From Paracoccaceae bacterium (lineage in GTDB: Bacteria > Pseudomonadota > Alphaproteobacteria > Rhodobacterales > Rhodobacteraceae): a stretch of 8,543 bases of DNA. The translations under genes were made by a program, and so were the position numbers. The stretch is taken from assembly GCA_007123625.1 (NCBI GenBank), contig SKKS01000094.1:1-8543 (forward strand), given 5' to 3'. Under the pieces are notes generated by a model that searched no databases, was not told where the DNA came from, and saw nothing but the letters and a program-made list of their open reading frames with translations. Below, piece after piece: positions 8,206-8,543 of the stretch. The number at the start of each line of letters is the position of its first letter. Positions within the stretch are counted from its first letter, which is position 1.

Positions 8206-8226
8206 AGGGGGGCTGACAGCCCCCCT
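8206..8226. terminator. Strong GC hairpin, candidate bidirectional terminator for pgm and the convergent trmJ
   Basis: AGGGGGGCT and AGCCCCCCT pair perfectly over nine base pairs around the loop GAC, 56 bases after the pgm stop and 11 bases past the trmJ stop on the other strand. The stem is very stable and well placed to end both transcripts. A proper U-tract is missing on both sides (only TTC on the + side), so it is not a textbook intrinsic terminator. It could instead block read-through or stabilise the 3' ends. Confidence 0.55.
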
Positions 8227-8237
8227 TCGCCGCCGCG

Positions 8238-8543
8238 TCAGCCGACTGCCCGCGCCAGTTTCCGCAACATGCCGTGCAACGTTTGCACATCCGCCCGTGT
8301 CAGCCGCAGCCGCGACCACATGTTGCGCAGGTTGAGCTTCATGCCCGCGGCCTTGGTTTCGGGAAAGAAGAACCCCGCCGCGTCCAGCCGTTCCTCGAAA
8401 TGATCGCCCAGCCGCGCAAGCTCGATGTGCGCGGCCAGATCGGTGCCTGCAAGCGCTTCGACCTCGGGCGGCACGTCCGCCCCCTGCCGCCCCCATTCAT
8501 ACGCCAGCAGCAGCACGCATTGCGCAAGGTTCAGCGAATAGAA
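8238..8543 (-). CDS. trmJ: tRNA (cytidine/uridine-2'-O-)-methyltransferase TrmJ, C-terminal part (5' end outside window)
   Basis: TrmJ methylates the 2'-OH of the nucleotide at position 32 in the anticodon loop of tRNAs, using S-adenosylmethionine. The window holds the last 101 residues, with TGA at 8240-8238; the frame is still open at the right edge. The fragment begins FYSLNLAQC, the end of the SPOUT trefoil knot that contacts the cofactor. The helical C-terminal extension of bacterial TrmJ follows: HFEERLDAAGFF at roughly 55-66, then NLRNMWSRLRLT, then a final helix TLHGMLRKLA. The knot loop plus the NLRNM extension favour TrmJ over other TrmH-family methyltransferases, although the catalytic N-terminal part is not visible. 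The gene converges on the glycogen operon and has no evident functional link to it. The GTG at 8516 is an internal Val codon, not the start. Confidence 0.85.
   Translation of the reverse strand, partial: FYSLNLAQCVLLLAYEWGRQGADVPPEVEALAGTDLAAHIELARLGDHFEERLDAAGFFFPETKAAGMKLNLRNMWSRLRLTRADVQTLHGMLRKLARAVG

Noticed and set aside
8155..8496. Other - strand frames through the pgm/trmJ gap
   Set aside because: They read through the hairpin region in frames that conflict with the clear TrmJ C-terminus ending at 8238, and show no recognisable protein.
1..8543. An undescribed system, mobile element, CRISPR array or RNA gene
   Set aside because: The window is almost fully occupied by recognisable glycogen-metabolism genes and a tRNA methyltransferase fragment; no transposase, direct-repeat array, tRNA cloverleaf or rRNA sequence was seen.

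Overview
The window is about 8.5 kb of GC-rich DNA carrying the distal part of a glycogen (alpha-1,4-glucan) metabolism operon, followed by the end of an unrelated convergent gene. The strong GC bias at third codon positions, the style of the proteins and the short GC-rich palindromes after the operon suggest an alphaproteobacterium, most likely a Rhodobacterales/Paracoccaceae member. That placement is inferred from recognising the proteins by eye, not from a database search.

Layout. Positions 1-1097 hold glgC (ADP-glucose pyrophosphorylase), missing about its first 66 residues at the left edge. A 58-base gap to the preferred glgA start follows, containing a possible six-codon leader ORF. Then come glgA (glycogen synthase, 1156-2577), glgX (debranching enzyme, 2578-4662), malQ (4-alpha-glucanotransferase, 4659-6524) and a eukaryotic-PGM1-type phosphoglucomutase (6521-8149). 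All are on the + strand. Their junctions are tight: TGAATG for glgA/glgX, and ATGA overlaps for glgX/malQ and malQ/pgm. This points to one transcript with translational coupling. No promoter was recognised inside the cluster; the operon evidently begins upstream, where glgB and/or glgP might lie (inference). The 88-base gap 8150-8237 carries two perfect hairpins back to back. On the - strand, 8238-8543 encodes the C-terminal 101 residues of a TrmJ-type tRNA 2'-O-methyltransferase, cut by the right edge. No gene-free stretch exceeds 300 bases.

How the genes work together. Phosphoglucomutase interconverts glucose-6-phosphate and glucose-1-phosphate. GlgC turns glucose-1-phosphate plus ATP into ADP-glucose, and GlgA adds that glucose to the growing glucan. 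For breakdown, GlgX cuts alpha-1,6 branches (normally after a phosphorylase has shortened them), and MalQ disproportionates the short maltodextrins released so that carbon can re-enter the pool. Catalytic residues are intact in every enzyme where they are visible.

This is a well-known pathway in a compact arrangement. I see no sign of a new biological system, mobile element, CRISPR array or RNA gene. The points most worth a second look are the mini-ORF before glgA, the paired hairpins after pgm, and a Phe-to-Ala change in the Pgm sugar-binding loop.
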